Below, piece by piece: positions 43,173-51,889 of a DNA stretch of 64,000 nt; position 1 is the first letter of the stretch, and each line of letters starts with the position of its first letter. The position numbers and the translations under genes are program-made. The notes under the pieces were generated by a model. The model was not told the DNA's origin. It saw nothing but the letters and a program-made list of their open reading frames with translations, and searched no databases. The stretch is from Arthrobacter livingstonensis (GTDB taxonomy: Bacteria; Actinomycetota; Actinomycetes; Actinomycetales; Micrococcaceae). The stretch lies in contig NZ_QJVD01000020.1 in assembly GCF_003219815.1 (NCBI RefSeq), forward strand, positions 32,478-96,477, given 5' to 3'.

Positions 43173-43526
43173 GTGGGGAACGAGCTGATGGTCAACGTAC
43201 TGGCAATGCTGGTCTTTGCCGTGACAGCCACCACCCTGCTGGCCGGCTGCCTGCTCCTGCGGGCCATGGCGGGCGTGCGGGCCTGGAAAATCTACATGGC
43301 CGCCGTTGTTGCCTCAATCCTCGACGCGCTCGCCGCCAGCCTCACCATTTACTTGCAGTGGGCCACTCCCGACGGCATGAGTGACGAAATGGAAGTTGGC
43401 GCCGCGCTGTATCTCAATGCCCCGCTGGCCTGCACGTTTGTGGTGTTCCTGGGCGGGCTGCTGCTGGGCCTGCTGGGGCGGATGGCTGCGCAGGAACGTG
43501 CCGCCGCCCGTTCCGGATGCAGCTGA
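43173..43526 (+). CDS. Small membrane protein of unknown function
   Basis: A 117-residue protein, starting at GTG 43173, with three predicted membrane helices at about 6-31 (NVLAMLVFAVTATTLLAGCL region), 38-62 and 78-103. The rest is short and ends in RAAARSGCS. No family was recognised. It is the only + strand gene in this part and lies between the divergent aldehyde dehydrogenase gene and the convergent regulator gene. The hydrophobic pattern and codon use support it, but a ribosome-binding site is not obvious. Confidence 0.55.
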   Translation: MGNELMVNVLAMLVFAVTATTLLAGCLLLRAMAGVRAWKIYMAAVVASILDALAASLTIYLQWATPDGMSDEMEVGAALYLNAPLACTFVVFLGGLLLGLLGRMAAQERAAARSGCS

Positions 43527-43627
43527 GGTGCCAATGGAAGCCGCCAGCGAGCCCTGTCGGCGCCCATGGTAGGCAGGAGCGCAGGAGCGTCGCGCACAAC
43601 TGGATGGCTGTCAGCCGGGGGGCGGGC

Positions 43628-44890
43628 CTAATCTTCCAGCGCCTCCAAATGGGCGACGACGGCGGCACGCCTGGGTGAGCGCGGCGGCAGGAGGCGCAGG
43701 GCGCACTGCCAAGCTTCGGCGTCGTCCGCGGCCTGGGGAAGCTGAAGGTACTGCAGGAGGACGTCCGGGCTGGCATCGCTGAGGATGGCCTCGCGCAGCA
43801 GGAGCCCGACCCTGGTGCGCAGTGAGTGGATGTCCCGTGCGTCGGAGCGCGGCAGGACCTCCCCGCGGTAGATGTTCAGCGCCAGCCGGTGCGCGCCGCG
43901 GTCCAGGTAGCTGAGGACCTGGCCGGCATCGACCACCAGGGTGCGGGGGAGCCGGTAGGGGCGCGATTCCGGGACCAGCGTGGGGCTGAGCCTGCCCAGG
44001 AGCCTGCGCAGGCGCACCATTTCGGCGCGGATGCTGGTTAGCGACGTGCCGTCCGGATAGACCATGTCCGTCAATTGTTCAGCAGTGAGTCCGTCGTGGT
44101 GCAGGGCCAGCATCGTCAGGATCTCGGTGTGACGTTCGCTGAGGGTAAGTGCCTGCCCGCCAATGTGCAGCAGACCCTGGTCACGACCCAAGATCTGCAG
44201 GCTGTCGCGGTAGAGCGGTTTGGACGGGTCCGGGTTCCTCGATCCGGCCAGATATCCGGGGGAGCTGCGGCGAGGGGCGGCGGCCCGGCGTTCCAGGCGC
44301 TGAATGCGCAGCTGCGCCTCCGCCGCGGCCACCGTGGCCTGGACCAGCGAGAGGGTGTTGGTGCCGACGGCGTCGATGCCGCCGGTGATGTCCACGATGC
44401 CGAGTATCCCGCCGGAGTCGGGATCGTGAAGCGGCACGGCGGTGCAGCTCCATGAATGGACGGCGGGGTTGAAATGTTCCTCGCCCCTTATTTGGACGGC
44501 TTGTCCAAGGACCAGCGCCGTACCGGGGGCACTGGTGCCAGCGGCGAGTTCCGACCAGTCGGCACCCTGGGCAAAGTTGATCCGTTCGCCGTGGCGGCGG
44601 GCCGCGGAATCGCCCTCCACCCACAGCAGCCTGCCGTGTTCGTCACCCACGGCGATGAGCAGCCCGGTGTCCCGGCTGGGCTGAATCAGCAGCTGCTGGA
44701 TCACGGGCATGACGGCGGCCAGGGGGTGGCTGCGCCGGAATTCCTGCAGCTCACGGCCTTCCCAGGCCAGCGGAGGTGTGGCGGCTTCCGGTGATGGCAG
44801 GGCGTCCAGTGAGCGCTGCCACGACTCGCGCACCAGCGGACGCACCTGGTCATGGCCGGGCCTGGCCTGCACGGGATGGGTCGGGGACAT
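43628..44890 (-). CDS. GAF-domain transcriptional regulator of the alcohol/aldehyde locus
   Basis: A 420-residue regulator. Residues 10-60 match the N-terminus of acetoin-type activators (VRESWQRSLDALPSPE), 70-200 are a GAF domain with GTSAPGTALVLGQAVQIRGEEHFNPAVHSWSC, which is nearly the AcoR signature, and GILGIVDITGG. Unlike AcoR there is no sigma-54 AAA domain; instead a winged helix lies at about 240-310 (RHTEILTMLALHHDGLTAEQL). This is the actinobacterial form found next to DUF779/aldehyde dehydrogenase genes. It likely senses an aldehyde or alcohol metabolite through GAF and activates the aldehyde dehydrogenase operon. ATG 44890 is used; the C-terminal 100 residues are helical. Confidence 0.85.
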   Translation of the reverse strand: MSPTHPVQARPGHDQVRPLVRESWQRSLDALPSPEAATPPLAWEGRELQEFRRSHPLAAVMPVIQQLLIQPSRDTGLLIAVGDEHGRLLWVEGDSAARRHGERINFAQGADWSELAAGTSAPGTALVLGQAVQIRGEEHFNPAVHSWSCTAVPLHDPDSGGILGIVDITGGIDAVGTNTLSLVQATVAAAEAQLRIQRLERRAAAPRRSSPGYLAGSRNPDPSKPLYRDSLQILGRDQGLLHIGGQALTLSERHTEILTMLALHHDGLTAEQLTDMVYPDGTSLTSIRAEMVRLRRLLGRLSPTLVPESRPYRLPRTLVVDAGQVLSYLDRGAHRLALNIYRGEVLPRSDARDIHSLRTRVGLLLREAILSDASPDVLLQYLQLPQAADDAEAWQCALRLLPPRSPRRAAVVAHLEALED

Positions 44891-44996
44891 GAATACTCCA
44901 GGGCCACGGAAGTCGACGGGTCGGACACCGCTGCGGGCCCCCTCAAGGGCGGGCCTGTGTGCGGTGCCTCATAGTCTAATGGATTGGGATAAGCGT

Positions 44997-45464
44997 TTAA
45001 TGTTGGGGAGCGTCGTCGATGAAGGACACCTTGGCCACATACTGCCGGTAGAGTTCAACGGCCTTGTCGGTGGGCAGCTGCCCAAAGGCCAAGGCGGCCT
45101 CGAGGCCGTCCAGTTCGGCATTGCAGGCCTCGGCCGCAGAAACCTGGGCGGCCACGGCGTGGGAATTGGCCAGGCTGGTGGAAAGCGCCGCAGCCAGGGA
45201 CAGCAACACGGCGGCCAGGCACAGCACGCGCCAGACAATTGAATCGTCGCCCAGCGAAAAAATCCCCTGAAGGGCGCCGGTGAACCGGGTGCCGCCGACG
45301 GCCGGGCCGACCGTGAGAACGGCCGCGAGGGCGCTGCCCACGATGCTGATGTTTGTGAGCCGGTTCCTGCGCGGCCGTGCCTTGCGGAGAAACGCCATGA
45401 CGGCAGATCTGCGCTGTTCAATGCGCGCGGAGAGTTGTTGGCGTTCCTGCGGTCCGTCACTCAC
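44997..45464 (-). CDS. Membrane protein with two helices, unknown function
   Basis: A 155-residue protein beginning at GTG 45464, chosen because GGGAGG (45471-45476) precedes it. An N-terminal basic coil of about 35 residues (ERQQLSARIEQRRSAVMAFLRKARPRRNRL) is followed by two membrane helices at about 38-58 and 77-97, and then a C-terminal helical domain with several acidic residues. The layout of an N-terminal coil, two helices and a C-terminal soluble part resembles SLATT-type proteins, but the similarity is too weak to claim. It lies between the GAF regulator and the MMPL gene and has no clear partner. Confidence 0.6.
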   Translation of the reverse strand: MSDGPQERQQLSARIEQRRSAVMAFLRKARPRRNRLTNISIVGSALAAVLTVGPAVGGTRFTGALQGIFSLGDDSIVWRVLCLAAVLLSLAAALSTSLANSHAVAAQVSAAEACNAELDGLEAALAFGQLPTDKAVELYRQYVAKVSFIDDAPQH

Positions 45465-45609
45465 AATTTTCCTCCCGGAGCCTCTCATGGGGGGCACTGT
45501 CTCCCATTCTGGCAGCCCGCGGGGCGCATGTACATGAACTTCGCCGCACGTATCGGCATGGGGCCAACAGCAGCCCAAACCGCTGCGTTAAACGTCTTGG
45601 AAACGCCCA

Positions 45610-45653
45610 AAGGCGCGGCGTGGGGATGCTTTGACACCCCCGCACCGCGCCTT
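45610..45653. terminator. Nested hairpin after the MMPL gene
   Basis: Arms AAGGCGCGG (45610-45618) and CCGCGCCTT (45645-45653) pair perfectly, with an inner TGGGG/CCCC stem. It begins 14 bases after the MMPL stop on the - strand and is a probable terminator. Confidence 0.6.
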
Positions 45654-45666
45654 CGCCCGCCGGCGG

Positions 45667-48336
45667 TCAGCCTGCTGTCGCGGGCTCCGGCTCGGTGTTT
45701 TTGGAGGCGGGCGCCGCATCCGTCAGCGAAACCAGCTTTGCTCCCTCCACATCCACATCCGGGAGGATCTTATCCAGCCATTTCGGGATCCACCAGGCCG
45801 ACTTGCCCAAAAGGTGCATGGCGGCGGGGATGATGGTCATACGCACCACAAAGGCGTCGATCAGCACGCCGAACGCCAGCGCGAAACCAAGCGGCCGCAC
45901 CATGGTCAGATGGGAGAAGATGAACCCGGAAAAAACGCTTGTCATGATGATGGCCGCAGCGGTGACCACGGGTGCCGCGTGCTTGAAGCCGGTCCGGACG
46001 GCCTGCTTGGCGTTCTGCCCGTGCACAAATGCCTCACGCATCCCGGAGGCAATGAACACCTGGTAGTCCATGGCAAGGCCAAACAGCACGCCGATCAGGA
46101 TGATGGGCAGGAAGCTGAGCACCGCGCCAGGGTGGGGCACATCGAAGATGCCGCCCAGCCAGCCCCACTGGTACACGGCCACCACGCCGCCAAACGCCGC
46201 AACGAGGGAAAGGAGGAACCCCGCCGTCGCCAGGACCGGAACCAGGATGGATCGGAACACCAGGATCAGCAGGATCAGGGAAAGTCCGACGACGATGGCC
46301 AGGTAGGGCGGCAGTGCCGCACCCAGCTTGGCTGAGACATCGACGTTCGCCGCCGTCTGGCCCGTCAGCCCGATGCTGACGTGGTGCTCGGCCTGGATTG
46401 CAGCGCCTTCGCTCCGGAGGTCGTGGACCACCTGGACGGTGCTGGCACTGGCTGGACCTTCCGCCGGAATGACCTGGTAAACGGCGGTGCGGAGGTTCTT
46501 GCTGACCGAGACGGGAATGGCGGCCTTGACGTTGGGCACCTTGCGGAGCTGGTCGGTTACGTCCAGGTTCAGCACAGTGGCGCTTTGCTGGGTGAGTCCG
46601 GCCGGCAGCGAGCCAACCACGATGATGGGCCCGTTCATTCCCTCGCCAAAGTTGGCGCCGGTGATGGAGTAGGCCTTGAAGGCGCTGGAGTCAACGGGTT
46701 CGGATCCGCCGTCGGGCAGAGCCAGGCGCAGTCCGGTCGCCGGGATGGCGACAACCACCAGTGCCAAGACGGCCGTGACGAGGGCGATGACGGGGTGCCT
46801 GGTGACCAGGCCGCCCCATCCGCGGGCGCTGCGGGCGACGTCCTTGGCCTCGTCGCGGGCGGCGGACTCGCCAACGGACAGACCGGTGGCGCCGGCGTCG
46901 TGCGCCTTCCGTTCGGAGGCGTTCCTGGCCCAGGTGCGCTTGGAAAGCACGCGCCTGCCCATCAGGGAAAGGATGGCCGGCGTCAGGGACAGTGCGATCA
47001 GCACGGCAACGGCAACCGTGGCGGCCGCAGCGAGGCCCAGGATCGAGAGGAACGGCAGGCCCGTTACGGAGAGCGCGGCCAGGGCAATGACGACAGTCAG
47101 CCCGGCAAACAGCACGGCATTGCCCGAGGTTCCCGTTGCCTTGGCGATGGATTCACGCATCTCCATGCCCGCCAGCAGCTGCTGGCGGTGCCGGTTCACG
47201 ATGAACAGCGAGTAGTCAATGCCCACGGCGAGTCCCAGCATCAACGCCAGCATGGGGGAGATGGAGGACATTTCAATGACGCCGGTCAGCGCCATGGTCC
47301 CGCCCACGCCGATGCCCACACCGACAAGGGCCATGACCAGCGGCAGCCCGGCGGCAACGAGCGTGCCAAGCATGATGATCAGCACGGCGGCGGCCACGGC
47401 AATGCCCACCACCTCGGCAATGCCAAACAGCGACGAGACGTCTTCGACGATTTCCTTGCTGTAGTCCACGGTGACGCCGCTGGAATCCAGGGTGTTCAGC
47501 TTGTCCTGCAGCAGCTGCCGATTCGCCGGGGTGACAGCGTTCATCGATTCGGAAAATTGTACCTGGCCGATGGCGGCTTTGCCGTTTTCGGACACAAAGC
47601 GAAGCCCGGAGGCGGCATCCGCGGAGCGCTGGCCCGTGGCAAGCTCGGCCTTCTTGGTGTCCAGTTCCTTCGCGGAGGCCTCATATTTGGACTGGCCGGC
47701 GGCCAGCTGTGCCTGGCCTGCGGTGAGTTGTGCCTTTTGCTCATCCAGCTGCGCTTGTGCCGCAGTGAGCTGTGCCGAGGCGGCTGCGGCCTGCGGGGAA
47801 CCGGCCGGAAGGGCAGCGATCTGCGCCTTTTGGGCGTCCAGCTGGGACTGGCCGGCGTCGAGCTTGGCCTGGCCGTCGGCAAGCTGGGCGGCCGATGCGT
47901 CAAGCGCCTTCTTGCCGTCAGCCAGCTGGGCCTCGCCGGCTTTAAGGGCCTTGGCGCCGTCGGCCAGCTTGGCCTGCGAATCCTCGAGGTTGGCGGTGGT
48001 CTCAAAGGGGTCGATGACACCCTTGACGGTGGGCACCGACGTGGCGGTGGCCAGGGCAGCCGAAATGGCCTTCTCCTGGGCGGGCGTGAGCGCCAAGCCG
48101 TCGGTGCTGGTGAAGACCACCGTGCCGGAGCCGCCGGACGCCTCGGGGAGGTCGGCCTGGAGCTTGTCCGCCATTTGCTGCGTCTCGGTGCCGGGAATCT
48201 GGAAGTTGTTGGTCATGGTGCCCATGAACAGTGCGGCGGCGCCGCCCACGAGGCCCATGATGACGGCCCACGCAACAATCACCAGCCAGGCACGGTGTGC
48301 GGAGAAACGGCCAAGCCGATAGAGCCAGAGAGCCAT
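45667..48336 (-). CDS. MMPL-family membrane transporter with Leu-Gly heptad repeats
   Basis: An 889-residue RND-type MMPL protein with two membrane halves. The first helix (about 14-38) is followed by a large extracytoplasmic segment of about 260 residues. Between about 115 and 230 it has strict seven-residue repeats of the L-x-x-G type (KLADGAK, ALKAGEA, QLADGKK), a pattern known as X-X-X-Leu-X-X-Gly heptads in MMPL and YhgE/Pip proteins. Helices 2-6 (GLAVGIDYSLFIVNRHR) and the second half with GVLFGLAMDYQVFIASGMRE include the conserved Gly-x-x-x-Asp-Tyr pairs for proton transfer. It likely exports lipids or drugs. The TetR gene just upstream on the same strand (57 bases) probably controls it. 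Confidence 0.9.
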   Translation of the reverse strand: MALWLYRLGRFSAHRAWLVIVAWAVIMGLVGGAAALFMGTMTNNFQIPGTETQQMADKLQADLPEASGGSGTVVFTSTDGLALTPAQEKAISAALATATSVPTVKGVIDPFETTANLEDSQAKLADGAKALKAGEAQLADGKKALDASAAQLADGQAKLDAGQSQLDAQKAQIAALPAGSPQAAAASAQLTAAQAQLDEQKAQLTAGQAQLAAGQSKYEASAKELDTKKAELATGQRSADAASGLRFVSENGKAAIGQVQFSESMNAVTPANRQLLQDKLNTLDSSGVTVDYSKEIVEDVSSLFGIAEVVGIAVAAAVLIIMLGTLVAAGLPLVMALVGVGIGVGGTMALTGVIEMSSISPMLALMLGLAVGIDYSLFIVNRHRQQLLAGMEMRESIAKATGTSGNAVLFAGLTVVIALAALSVTGLPFLSILGLAAAATVAVAVLIALSLTPAILSLMGRRVLSKRTWARNASERKAHDAGATGLSVGESAARDEAKDVARSARGWGGLVTRHPVIALVTAVLALVVVAIPATGLRLALPDGGSEPVDSSAFKAYSITGANFGEGMNGPIIVVGSLPAGLTQQSATVLNLDVTDQLRKVPNVKAAIPVSVSKNLRTAVYQVIPAEGPASASTVQVVHDLRSEGAAIQAEHHVSIGLTGQTAANVDVSAKLGAALPPYLAIVVGLSLILLILVFRSILVPVLATAGFLLSLVAAFGGVVAVYQWGWLGGIFDVPHPGAVLSFLPIILIGVLFGLAMDYQVFIASGMREAFVHGQNAKQAVRTGFKHAAPVVTAAAIIMTSVFSGFIFSHLTMVRPLGFALAFGVLIDAFVVRMTIIPAAMHLLGKSAWWIPKWLDKILPDVDVEGAKLVSLTDAAPASKNTEPEPATAG

Positions 48337-48393
48337 GTTGCGTCCTTCGTGTTGAATGGCCGGCGCGGGCAGGGCGCGGACCGTAATGGAAAA

Positions 48394-49053
48394 TTAGTTC
48401 GTGAATCCGGTGCGGATGAGGGAAATGGTGGTGCCCAGCAACTCGCGCAGGTGCGCCAGGGACGCGGGGGAGGTATCGGTGCCGTGTTCCTGGAACCACA
48501 CACCAAACGCTGCCTTGCAACTTCCGACGACGGCCCCCACGAGTGTTTGGATGTACAGTTCGCTGGTGTCTGGTGGCAGGCGGTGGCGGGCCACGTCGGC
48601 AATCTTGACGCTGCATTCCTCCCAGGCCTGCAGCTGGAACCTGCCCAGCTGGGGATCCTGCGTCAGTGCGAACGTCTCGGCGAGCGTGGCCAGATCGGCG
48701 ACACTATTGACGGCGGAAAGGGCATTTTGGGCCGATTCCAGGATGGGCTCGTCGGCCGGGCGGGACTCCAGCTCCGCGATGACGGTGTCGAGGTAGTCCT
48801 GTGTGAAGCTGGCAACGGCCGCCTCCACGGAGGAGAAGTAGTTGAAGAACGTGCGCCGGGAAACTCCGGCCGCGGCAGCGACGTCGTCGACCGTGAACTC
48901 GTTGAGCGCCTTGGCGCGCAGGAATACGAGCGTGGCGCCGGCAATGGCGTCCCGGGTGGCGGCCTTGTTCAGCTCGCGGCGGGACGGGGTTGCAGGGGCC
49001 GTTGCTGCAATCGGGACTGTTGCGGAGAGGGGGAGTGCGGTGGAATTTGTCAC
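48394..49053 (-). CDS. TetR-family regulator upstream of the MMPL gene
   Basis: A 219-residue TetR protein. Its helix-turn-helix reads NEFTVDDVAAAAGVSRRTFFNYFSSVEAAVASF, where the recognition helix RRTFFNYF is canonical. The N-terminal 25 residues (TALPLSATVPIAATAPATP) are low-complexity; the start GTG 49053 is adjacent to an AGAAGG without spacing, so a leaderless transcript or a later start is possible. A 16-base palindrome at 49066-49081 lies directly upstream and is a likely autoregulatory operator. It is the first gene of a unit with the MMPL transporter, suggesting substrate-induced efflux. Confidence 0.87.
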   Translation of the reverse strand: MTNSTALPLSATVPIAATAPATPSRRELNKAATRDAIAGATLVFLRAKALNEFTVDDVAAAAGVSRRTFFNYFSSVEAAVASFTQDYLDTVIAELESRPADEPILESAQNALSAVNSVADLATLAETFALTQDPQLGRFQLQAWEECSVKIADVARHRLPPDTSELYIQTLVGAVVGSCKAAFGVWFQEHGTDTSPASLAHLRELLGTTISLIRTGFTN

Positions 49054-49065
49054 CCTTCTACACTA

Positions 49066-49081
49066 AGTGCAAGTTTGCACT
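49066..49081. promoter_or_regulatory. Palindromic operator upstream of the TetR-MMPL unit
   Basis: AGTGCAA, two bases, TTGCACT is a perfect 7+7 palindrome 13 bases upstream of the TetR start. A further half site ATGCAAA follows at 49084. The surrounding sequence is AT-rich, as expected for a promoter. Confidence 0.65.
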
Positions 49082-49171
49082 CCATGCAAATTTAAAATTG
49101 GGTGTGCTATGGGGCGAAGGGCCGCCTCGTCCGAAGCTGCACTGTGGGCCGTGCGGGCCGTGTCATCCGTT

Positions 49172-49555
49172 TTAACGGGCCTGCGGATTGGCGCTCAGGT
49201 AGGCCGACTGGCCGGTGGCGCCGGGCTGCCCCTCGGGGATCGGGATGACGAAAACGGCCGTGCCGTAAGAACAGACCTCGGTCCAGTTCTGGCCCATCTC
49301 GGAGGTGTCGAAACGGGCTGCCACGATGGCGTTGGCACCCTTTTGCTCCGCCTCGGTGACCATGCGGGCCACCACTTCAAGGCGGCTCTCGTACAAGGCC
49401 TTGGTCATTTCCGGCAGCTCGCCACCGCCGATGGAGCGGAAGCTGGCTGTGAACTGGGCGCCGATGTGCCGGGCGCGGACCGTTAGGCCCATGACTTCGC
49501 CAAACACCGCGTCAATTTTGTAGCCGGGGATGTCATTGGTGGTCACGATGATCAA
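49172..49555 (-). CDS. YbjQ family protein (UPF0145)
   Basis: A 127-residue member of the YbjQ/UPF0145 family of small pentameric proteins. It shows the family motifs VTTNDIPGYKI at the start, GEVMGLTVRARH, then RSIGGGELPEMTKALYESRLEVVARM and GANAIVAARFDTSEMGQNWTEVCSYGTAV. The role is unknown; some members are annotated as heavy-metal binding, but the cysteine content here is low (one Cys). It is cytosolic. It is in a unit of its own, with a long hairpin (49637-49675) upstream that ends the symporter transcript. Confidence 0.88.
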   Translation of the reverse strand: MIIVTTNDIPGYKIDAVFGEVMGLTVRARHIGAQFTASFRSIGGGELPEMTKALYESRLEVVARMVTEAEQKGANAIVAARFDTSEMGQNWTEVCSYGTAVFVIPIPEGQPGATGQSAYLSANPQAR

Positions 49556-49636
49556 GGGAGCACCTTTCGCCTGTCCGGCAGGTGGGGTGGCGGAGCCGGG
49601 TCTGTGTTAAAGAGCTTACTGCCGCGAAAGGAAAAT

Positions 49637-49675
49637 GCCCCCGGCGCGAACCGATGTGCGGTTCGCGCCGGGGGC
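49637..49675. terminator. Strong intrinsic terminator of the symporter gene
   Basis: A perfect 16-base stem (GCCCCCGGCGCGAACC with its complement) and a 7-base loop. On the - strand it is followed by a TTTT run (AAAA at 49632-49635), 40 bases after the symporter stop. This is a textbook intrinsic terminator. Confidence 0.9.
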
Positions 49676-49715
49676 TTGGTGGCTTCCCTGCGGCGGTCGG
49701 TGGACCGGACGGGGG

Positions 49716-51137
49716 TCAGGCGTTGGCGAGTTCTCGCTGGGAGCCGGGCTCACCGGCGTCGTCCGCGGTGCCGTCAAGGAGCTCGGTGCTGTCGTCGGCA
49801 AAGGGGCTGCCGTTGCGGGGCGCGTTGTACAGCTCCTCGTTGAGGATGCCCTGGCGCTTGGCGACGATGGTTGGCACCAGCGCCTGACCCGCAACGTTCA
49901 CCGCGGTGCGGCCCATGTCCAGTATGGGGTCCACGGCGAGCAGCAGCCCGACGCCGGCCAGCGGCAGTCCCAGCGTGGAGAGCGTGAGCGTGAGCATTAC
50001 CACCGCGCCGGTGGTGCCGGCCGTTGCGGCGGAACCCAGCACGGAGACCAGCACGATCAGCAGGTACTGTCCCAGGTCCAGCTGGATGCCGAAGAACTGG
50101 GCCACGAAGATGGCGGCGACGGCCGGGTAGATCGCAGCGCAGCCGTCCATCTTGGTGGTGGCGCCGAGCGGCACGGCGAAGGAGGCGTAGGCGCGGGGCA
50201 CGCCCAGGTTGCGTTCGGTGACGCGCTCGGTCAGCGGCAGGGTGCCGATCGAGGAGCGCGAGACGAAGCCCAGCGAGATGGCGGGCCAGGCGCCGGAGAA
50301 GTACTGCTTGACGGACAGGCCGTGGGACTTGACCAGGACGGGATAGACCACGAACAGGACCAGGGCCAGGCCCACGTAGATGGCGATGGAGAACTTGCCC
50401 AAGGCGCCGATGGTGGTCCAGCCGTAGGTCGAAACGGCCTTGCCAATCAGGCCCACGGTGCCCAGCGGGGCGAGGCGGATGATCCACCACAGCACCTTCT
50501 GGATGACGGCCAGGGCCGAGCCGTTCAGCTTCAGGAACGGGTCGGCGGCCTTGCCGATCTTCAATGCCGCGATGCCGATGGCGATGGCGATGACGAGCAC
50601 CTGCAGGACGTTGAAGTTCAGGCTCGTGGCGAGCGCTCCGGCGTCGTTCGCCTTGGTCGAGGCCTCAAGGCCCAGGAAGTTCGAGGGGATCAGGCCGGTG
50701 ACGAAGGCCCACCAGTCGCCGGTCTTGCCCGCGTAGTCCTTCGGTGCGGCCTGCCCGGTGCCCGCGCCGGGCTGGAAAACCAGGCCCAAGGCGATGCCGA
50801 TGCTCACGGCGATCAGCGAGGTGATGGCGAACCAGAGCAGCGTGTTCCAGGCGAGGCGGGCAGCGTTGGTCACCTGGCGCAGATTGGCAATCGAGGAGAC
50901 GACGGCGGTGAACACCAGGGGCACGACGGCCGCCTTGAGCAGCGAGACGTAGCTGGAGCCGATGATGGTCAGTGTGGCTGTCAGGGCGTTCGGATTGGTC
51001 TCGGGGTCGCCGCCGAGATTGCGGGCCACCAGGCCCAGGATGAGGCCGGCGATGAGGCCCGCAATGATCTGGACGCCGAAGTTGCCGGCCCACTTGGGCA
51101 ACCGCGACACCTTGGGGGTGGTAGCTGGGGAAGTCAT
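49716..51137 (-). CDS. Dicarboxylate/amino acid:cation symporter (DAACS family)
   Basis: A 473-residue sodium- or proton-coupled symporter of the GltP/DctA family. Helices 1-6 are visible, then the re-entrant loop 1 region with FVSRSSIGTLPLTERVTE, where the family has a serine-rich SSSS-TLP, and MDGCAAIYPAVAAIFVAQFFG in helix 7, where the family has MDGTALY. The C-terminal half has AATAGTTGAVVMLTLTLSTLGLP (re-entrant loop 2) and DPILDMGRTAVNVAGQA with the substrate-binding Asp and Asn. It takes up C4-dicarboxylates or acidic amino acids. The C-terminal 35 residues are acidic and disordered. The start ATG 51137 lacks a strong ribosome-binding site. A MarR-type regulator is upstream on the same strand. 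Confidence 0.92.
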   Translation of the reverse strand: MTSPATTPKVSRLPKWAGNFGVQIIAGLIAGLILGLVARNLGGDPETNPNALTATLTIIGSSYVSLLKAAVVPLVFTAVVSSIANLRQVTNAARLAWNTLLWFAITSLIAVSIGIALGLVFQPGAGTGQAAPKDYAGKTGDWWAFVTGLIPSNFLGLEASTKANDAGALATSLNFNVLQVLVIAIAIGIAALKIGKAADPFLKLNGSALAVIQKVLWWIIRLAPLGTVGLIGKAVSTYGWTTIGALGKFSIAIYVGLALVLFVVYPVLVKSHGLSVKQYFSGAWPAISLGFVSRSSIGTLPLTERVTERNLGVPRAYASFAVPLGATTKMDGCAAIYPAVAAIFVAQFFGIQLDLGQYLLIVLVSVLGSAATAGTTGAVVMLTLTLSTLGLPLAGVGLLLAVDPILDMGRTAVNVAGQALVPTIVAKRQGILNEELYNAPRNGSPFADDSTELLDGTADDAGEPGSQRELANA

Positions 51138-51242
51138 GGTTCAACCGTAGGTGGATCCTTATAACACCCAAGAATTTGTGTTTCCCTGTATTACGCCTGT
51201 GAATTCACCGGCATTGCGCGTGTTAGGAGCTTTACGTGGTTT

Positions 51243-51806
51243 TTATTTGGGCTCGCTGCCGGTCCCGGAGCTGTCTGGGGTGGCCGTGTTCCGGTGCAGT
51301 TCCCCGTCAACGTTGTTGCCTTCCGCGACCAGGGCCAGCAGTCGGGCCAGTTCGGCGGACTGCTCCGAGGTCAGTGCACTGAGCAGTTCGGACTCGTGGT
51401 CTTCGGCAACGGTGCGCAGCTGATGGACCATTGCCCGGCCAGCGGGAGTCAGCCGGAGCTCGTAGTTGCGGCGGTCCGTGCTGCTGCGCGACCGTTCGAC
51501 GAGTCCGCGCGTTTCCAGCGAGTCGATGAGCGGCACCACGCTGCTGGGCAGGGCACCCAGCCTGTTGGCGAGTAGGCGCTGGCTGAGACCGGGGCTGTGT
51601 CCGACCAGGCGCAGTGTGCCGGCGTCGCTGGCGCTCAGTCCCATGGCCCCGGTGCGTTCGGCAAACCGGGCAGCGGACAGGGACCCCAGCTGTGAGAGCA
51701 GGAATGCTGTGCGGCGGGGAGTCCCTGCTGCGGCGGCTTGCGGGCCCGGTGCGGCTTTGTGGTCCGGCTTTCCTGTGCCGGGAGCGCCTGCGGTTGGTCT
51801 TGCCAT
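51243..51806 (-). CDS. MarR-family transcriptional regulator
   Basis: A 187-residue MarR protein if ATG 51806 is used; GTG 51830 and ATG 51821 are alternatives, and none has a well-spaced ribosome-binding site. The first 30 residues are Pro/Ala-rich. The winged helix reads GLSQRLLANRLGALPSSVVPLIDSLETRGLVERSRSSTDRRNYELRLTPAG, in which the DxRxxxxxLT wing is canonical. It is divergent from the DUF4386-SDR pair, with TTGA/TCAA half sites in the short gap, so it likely controls that pair and itself. The DAACS gene lies 105 bases downstream on the same strand. Confidence 0.85.
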   Translation of the reverse strand: MARPTAGAPGTGKPDHKAAPGPQAAAAGTPRRTAFLLSQLGSLSAARFAERTGAMGLSASDAGTLRLVGHSPGLSQRLLANRLGALPSSVVPLIDSLETRGLVERSRSSTDRRNYELRLTPAGRAMVHQLRTVAEDHESELLSALTSEQSAELARLLALVAEGNNVDGELHRNTATPDSSGTGSEPK

Positions 51807-51889
51807 GCCTCCAGAATACATGCTTGACACAATGATTCAAAAGATGAACGATTTAGCTAATGCACGAATTTGAGGAGGATGATTTTGCC

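Noticed and set aside
46381-49095. 904-residue open frame antisense to the MMPL and TetR genes
   Set aside because: Composition is Gly/Gln/His-rich nonsense, and both genes on the other strand are clearly real.
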